Source: Antedon mediterranea
Taxonomy: Eukaryota; Echinodermata; Crinoidea; Comatulida; Antedonidae
Length of the DNA stretch: 60,000 bases
Assembly: GCF_964355755.1 (NCBI RefSeq)
Contig: NC_092673.1
Span: 25,055,001-25,115,000, forward strand
Direction of reading: 5' to 3'
Made by a program: the position numbers and the translations under genes. Position 1 is the first letter of the stretch; each line of letters starts with the position of its first letter. Positions 54,911 through 60,000 of this stretch are shown here, in pieces. A model generated the notes under the pieces. It did not search any database and was not told the origin of the DNA. It saw only the letters and a list, made by a program, of their open reading frames with translations.

Positions 54911-54913
54911 TAG
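54782..54913 (+). other. In-frame repeat extension after the gene 6 stop
   Basis: After TAA the same frame codes EQPLADFPPREIIDSEAES, one more full unit, and ends SEHTK with a TAG at 54911-54913. At the stop the usual GAAAAA reads GATTAA. The original protein was probably 44 codons longer; readthrough, a polymorphism or an assembly error are alternatives. No AATAAA is seen in the next 150 bases. Confidence 0.7.
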
Positions 54914-54950
54914 CGCAATAGTATTATACTATTATTACTATACTATTATT

Positions 54951-55011
54951 ATGTTCGAGGGAATATATTTCCCTAAGCGCTAGCTAAGGGAAATATATTT
55001 CTCGAGAACAT
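54951..55011. repeat. 60-bp hairpin 3' of gene 6
   Basis: ATGTTCGAGGGAATATATTT and, after a short centre CCTAAGCGCTAGCTAAGG, its complement ending CTCGAGAACAT form a strong inverted repeat. It could be a small transposon relic or an RNA structure of the gene 6 3' region. Confidence 0.65.
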
Positions 55012-55061
55012 AATATTTATTTATTTATATATTTATTAATATTAAAATTATAAACTGGAAA

Positions 55062-56082
55062 TTAAATGCTATAAAAGAAATGAGATCTGTATCTAGCTTT
55101 AAATGACATACTCGTGGGTAAATGTTTTATATCTGCTGGCAAGTCATTCCATATTTTTCCGCCTGCAACTAAAAAAGACGAATCTATTTTGCTACGGGTA
55201 TAATCAGGTACAGTATAACAATAATATTTAAGTTGTCTACTCCACGCGTTGAATGGGTGTGTACATTCCCAATTAGTTCAATTTCATTTGTCAAGACCGT
55301 GGATACATTTATACATTAGACTAGCTAGATAAAAATCTCTTCTCTCTTCAAATGTTTTCCAGGAAAGATCCTGAATTATGTCATCACCCTTCACGTCAAC
55401 AAAATAAAAATTGTGGGTAACAAAGCGAGCCGCTCTTCTTCTTCGCTCAGAGGTATTTCCCCAAACAGTTATCGCATAGTCACTACAAGGTTGTATGGTA
55501 CTCAAAAACAACGTTTCTAATAATGATTTATTTAGACATCCCGCCATTTTACTCAACATTTTAAGTTTATACCCAATATTGTTACTGATAGACTGGGTAG
55601 GCCCTATTCTGTTTCCACGTTAACATTTCAGCAATAATAACTCCCAGATATCTTATACTATCAACTTGTTCAATTTTGGTAGACCCAATTTTAATATCCA
55701 GTTGGTTATTATCTACTAAACGACTGTTTCTGAGTAACATGACCTTAGTTTTGTCTGTATTGATTGAGAGGTGGTTTCTATTATACCATTCAATAACATT
55801 ATTCAAGATTATTTGTAGAGAATCGTTTACAGACTTTACAGAAGTTCCATTTATACAGACTGCGAAATATCATTAATAAATAGAAGAAAAAGAATGGGCC
55901 CAAGGACACTTCCTTCCTTGCGGAAAACCAATGTTATTATCTCTCAGTTTAGATTTTCTATTGTTGCAGTATAAAAACTGTTTTCTTTTTTTCAGATAAT
56001 TTACAAACCAAAAAACATTTTCACTGAAACCGTATTTATCAAGTTTATAATATATAAGATCGATCGTATCAAGACAAAACAT
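55062..56082 (-). pseudogene. Decayed CR1/Jockey-like LINE ORF2
   Basis: Read on the minus strand, reverse transcriptase pieces occur in order: LDTIDLIYYKLDKYGF, then FPQG at about 55905 (after which the frame shifts), LSINTDKTKVML and IRYLGVIIAEMLTW near 55620-55720. Next come LSKMAGCLNKSLLETLF and TIQPCSDYAITVWG near 55500, and the C-terminus GGKIWNDLPADIKHLPTSMS ending at a stop at 55062-55064. At least three frame changes separate them, so no protein is made. The catalytic FADD region is missing between the pieces. Confidence 0.8.
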
Positions 56083-56089
56083 TTAGATA

Positions 56090-57808
56090 TATATCCAAGA
56101 AACAAGCGCCGATCAGTTCAGAATCATTAAAACTTTCCAAACAATTATCAACCACTCTGTGTAAGCACGTTACAGTGGAATGGTTTTTTTAAAAACGCAA
56201 ATTGGTCCACATTAATATCATAATATCATTCCCGAGTGGATGTCAAATCTTATATTTTACCGATATAAAAGGTGATATCTGTTCATATTACATAGCCAAC
56301 AACAAGTTGAACATCTACTGCTGGGTCGAGTGTAGCTAGGCTAGTCCAGAGCCATATATATAAAGAGTTACGACATTGGATTATAGTCACGTGATATGCA
56401 GATTAAATTGTGTCAAACTTGTCTCCATTAACGCATCAAAAGCAACAAAATACTTTCATGTTTTTCTTATATTAAAAAAAATATAATTACACATTTTACA
56501 GTGAAATATCGACGTGTACAGCGTACAGAAGTACTTGCGCCAAAGAATATTTCGCGCGCGTGCGCTAGTACATTATAACGTTCGATTGATTGATTTTGGA
56601 ACAAAACATCCCATAACTACGTCCCATTAATAAAAATTATATAATATTTTCAATTCATAGAGCATGCTTTGATGACTAAATAAAATAATAAAGTGTCGTG
56701 GATATATTTGTTAATATACTGAAAAGGGTATGAACAATATTTAAATAATAAAGGCAAATTATTACAAATGAAATGATGAACGAGTCTCTGAATGGTAATA
56801 AGCATGGCGGCGCAGTTTGTGTAAAAAACACACAAAAAGCCATATACTGCATAAAAAGAGAGGTGAATTTGTGTGTTTTTTGTATTGGTTCATTCTTTGA
56901 TGTATCCTAACTTCCATGTAGGGCCTAGCATTTATTTTTTTGTTATTATAAAAAATATATATATATTTTAACAAATCAATACCATTAATAAAATTAATTA
57001 CTAAAATAAAAACGGAGGCTCATTGCCTCGTTGAAATATAACCTTTCATCATTCACCAAGTGCCATTATTTGTACCATTACACTCATAAACATTATTTGT
57101 ATAATATTACATAGCCTATGAAAATACGTGAACGTGATTGGGTAAAACTGCATCACATGACTACCACTGCGAGGATCGTAAATCGTATATTATATACTCG
57201 AGTACGATGATATTGACTGAGTAATTTTCAATACATTCAATGTCATTAAACATATAAAATCCAGCTAATTGTGGAGTACGATGATATTGACTGTGTAATT
57301 TTCGTATGGCAACACTCGCGTTTGGCGATAAATAAACACAAGTCATCTACTGGGACTTGACTCGCGATGATGTGTCATACCATTACAAGTACGTTTCATT
57401 CGTTGCGCCACGCAACTTGGAGAAATTAATAAACTAAACTATTTAAACTATGCATACATAGCGCCCTCATTTGTTATTAGTCCTCCCTAGATGTGATGAA
57501 AGACATATAAAGAGTTACGACATTGAAAATTAGAAGCCATTTTTGTGTCAAATAATTCGAACGCTTTTGTATAGCGTTTTCCTATAGTTCATGCACTATT
57601 TTTGGATTTTGTTGTCTATGAAATAACGCTTTACAAAACATTCATTATTTGTTTTATATAACGTCTAAATAAATTCCTGTCATTTGAATCAAATAAATAA
57701 GGTAGCTCTACCCTAGCCAAGGCCTGGCCTATACTACATTTCATTCACATTGATTAAAAACAGTATGAGTAACATTTTGATTTTTAATAATTTTATATTA
57801 AATCGTAT
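56090..57808. other. AT-rich DNA without recognisable gene
   Basis: No gene is supported. A direct repeat GAGTACGATGATATTGACTG occurs near 57200 and 57273. CpG-bearing TTTCGCGCGCGTGCGC is at about 56550. Confidence 0.5.
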
Positions 57809-58240
57809 CCGGATATTCACCCCCTGGACATTTACCCCCCGGAAAACTACCCCCCCGGACAACAACCACCTGGACCACTACCCCCTTAGGACAACTACCT
57901 CTTTAGGACAACTACCCCCCGGACAAATACCCCCCGGACAACCGCCTTAGGACAACAACCCCCTTAGGACAACTACCCCCTGGACAACTATCCCCCGGAC
58001 AATTACCCCCTAGGAACAATTACCCCCCGGACAATTACCCCCCCCCCCCGGGTAATTACCCCGCGGACAACTACCTCTGACACAATACTCCCCGTAGGAC
58101 AACTACTTCCTGGACAATACTCTGAGGGCAATTACTCTTTTAGGACAACTACCTCCGTAGGACAACTAGCCCCTGGACAACTAACACCCAGAAAACTATC
58201 CCTTTAGAACAACTATCCCCCGGACGGACAACTACCACCC
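57809..58240. repeat. C-rich minisatellite (CCCCCGGACAACTA)n
   Basis: Imperfect units of about 13-16 bp with GGACAACTACCCCC recur over 430 bp, with a C-run of ten near 58040. The complement has many GGGG/GGGGG runs and could form G-quadruplexes. Confidence 0.9.
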
Positions 58241-59090
58241 AGACCATTCAACAACCTGACTCTGCAACAGTGTATAATAGGAATTAATAACTATATTTTA
58301 ATTCGTTACTTTGACGAATTACTATTCATTATTGTAAACAAAAGTAAAAGATTGAACATAAATATAGCCTGGTATAAACTGAAGATTGTCACACATGATC
58401 ATAGGATAGTCGAACGTATTATATAGTACTCCCTGTATTTACTGTAAAGACTGGGTTCGCTAATAATAATAATAATGTTTGCGTCAGGACAATGCTTCGA
58501 TAACCACTGGTCTTAAAATAATTAATGTTTGTCTCAAATTTGTCATATATGTATTTTTGTACACTTGAAGAATAATATCACTTTTGATATTTGACCTCAA
58601 TGTTCACTCACCGAATAAAGGGCGATCTTTAAATAAATTCCCCTCAAATAAACGGTGACCATGTCACTCCCATGAAACATCATATGGAATAATCGGCGTC
58701 TATTTCCATTAGATTATACCCCCTCCCATTGAATAAACAACTTTCTTCCAATAAATGTCCACCTAAAAACCACCATCAAACGTTGAGGGCGTACATGTTG
58801 AACGACGCTTTTTAAAATCGGCAATAAATTGTATGTTTAAAAGTCACAAAATCGATTGTGTCTTACTTATTGCTAAACTGAGCCCTGCATATTGTTTGAT
58901 TTGAACTTTCAAGCTTACTAACATACCACCTGAAATAAGTCAAATCGTAAGTTAAGGTGTGTTTTTCAACAAACTTGTCTGACTAGGCCTCACAACGCTA
59001 CGTTTAACGTTTGATAGCGTGCCTATCAACCGTATCCAAGGACGCTACCGGTATCCAAGCTGATTACGAAACACACACCTGGGCCTATCT
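58241..59090. other. DNA without recognisable gene
   Basis: AT-rich sequence with scattered short C-runs; no gene, promoter or repeat family that I can name. Confidence 0.5.
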
Positions 59091-59180
59091 TTTTGATCTT
59101 TATTTTGATCTGATCTTTGATTTGATCTTTGATTTGATCTTCGTTTTGATCTTTGATTTGATCTCTGATTGATCTCTGAC
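59091..59180. repeat. TTGATCT minisatellite
   Basis: TTGATCTTTGATTTGATCTT-type units of about 11-13 bp follow each other with small changes. Confidence 0.85.
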
Positions 59181-59199
59181 GAAAGTTTCACCTACACAA

Positions 59200-59546
59200 T
59201 TGAGGCCGATAGCAAAAATAGACGACGGCATACTAAGGGTCTACATTTATTCCACATTTTACATACAAACAGAAATCAAAATACACGCCCCTAGAAACGA
59301 AATAGACATGGTTATTATAATCAACAAGCAAGAAATGACAGTTACCAACACTTTAGTTATGGCTGCTCCAAAGAGTCAAACTATATTATGTATGAACCAT
59401 GCTGGAAATGTGGACTAAACAACCATCAAGCTTACGAATGCTACTATCAAGAACAGTTAACATGTAAATCATGTGGTCAATATGGTCATAAAGCAAGATA
59501 TTGTGGTAATCTATATATAAATTTACGTAAGGGCAAAATTCGGTAA
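59200..59546 (+). pseudogene. Gag/LINE-ORF1-like remnant with two zinc knuckles
   Basis: A frame of 72 codons (59200-59418) ends just where a neighbouring frame takes over with CWKCGLNNHQAYEC and CKSCGQYGHKARYC, two CX2CX4HX4C zinc knuckles (59400-59507), to a TAA at 59544-59546. This order is typical of retroelement nucleic-acid-binding proteins. The frame change and missing start make it a remnant. A short spliced cellular zinc-knuckle exon is a less likely alternative. Confidence 0.6.
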
Positions 59547-60000
59547 ATCGCGCCTTACTTCTAGAATTTTTACTCGATGGTATATAAAGTTGGTTCGTAC
59601 TTTCGGTACTGATTTTAACCACCTGATGTAACCCTGTTTACTAATTAAATTAAGTTAGATAATTAGTTATTGACGATTAAAACGAATTTAGGTTCAACGA
59701 TTTGCCCCAAATAGGGGTGTTTTCCGATCGTGGTATACACTGTCTAATGGATGTCCATCTTGAAAAATACCCGCCACAAAAATGCGAGGAGGCTTCGCAT
59801 TTTCCTATCTCCTCCTACGATAATTGTTTTTAATAGCTGAAAACCGGTTGAACAGTTCGAGTACAGCATCATAATGTTGAAGACAGGCCGATTTTCTTTA
59901 AAAAATACTATTTTGATACATTTAATATACGTTTTTACAAATGTATTGATTTGTGATGAATGGAACATTCCAAATTATTTGGTTTAACCATACAGGTATA
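59547..60000. other. Window end without recognisable gene
   Basis: No gene or clear repeat is seen up to the end of the window. Confidence 0.5.

Overview
The window is eukaryotic, AT-rich animal DNA. It has TATA boxes, a non-coding leader exon joined to the coding exon by a clear GT-AG intron, AATAAA poly(A) signals, LINEs, SINE-like pieces and many inverted-repeat DNA elements. The style of the repeats (long foldback elements, tRNA-type SINEs, CR1- and L1/Tx1-like LINEs) suggests a marine invertebrate, possibly an echinoderm or relative. That placement is a low-confidence inference; no conserved housekeeping gene is present to fix it.

The main content is a tandem, all plus-strand cluster of one rapidly evolving family of secreted low-complexity proteins. 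Gene 1 (1-2574, 5' end outside the window) is about eleven near-identical 65-residue Arg/Tyr/Trp repeats plus a Ser/His/Gly tail. Gene 2 (6500-7972), gene 4 (29639-32725) and gene 5 (44245-48024) share a signal peptide, acidic spacers (core SLSEKEQRLADSLPQNIIKS), extreme His- and Arg-rich blocks, and a single C-terminal copy of the gene 1 repeat domain. Gene 3 (about 9885-15325) mixes both types and is a pseudogene with three frameshifts, no promoter or leader exon, and a 3.2 kb transposon in its 3' end. Gene 6 (53150-54781) keeps the signal peptide and leader but is built only of acidic spacers, about 21 units of 24-25 residues. Genes 2, 4, 5 and 6 share one promoter module (GACCACC..GTATAA, then TATATAAAC), so they are probably co-expressed. 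The sequence therefore suggests a set of secreted polycations and a matching polyanion. A coacervate, adhesive, metal-binding or antimicrobial material is plausible; none of these is proven.

The rest is segmental duplication and mobile DNA. Gene 4 and gene 5 lie in two copies of a roughly 10 kb unit (25.0-35.1 and 39.8-49.1 kb). Parts of the same unit surround gene 2 (4.7-8.2 kb) and gene 3 (9.0-17.9 kb). Because the units are paralogous, each gives an empty site for insertions in the other: a 7.16 kb near-perfect palindrome (17864-25023, TTCT target duplication), a 3.18 kb long-inverted-repeat element (11989-15164, CAT duplication), a LINE with an intact 1266-residue EN/RT protein (35156-39745, 14 bp duplication) and a small MITE (about 26854-27034). 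Beyond gene 6 there are a decayed minus-strand LINE (55062-56082), a C-rich minisatellite (57.8-58.2 kb) and a zinc-knuckle Gag/ORF1-like remnant (59200-59546).
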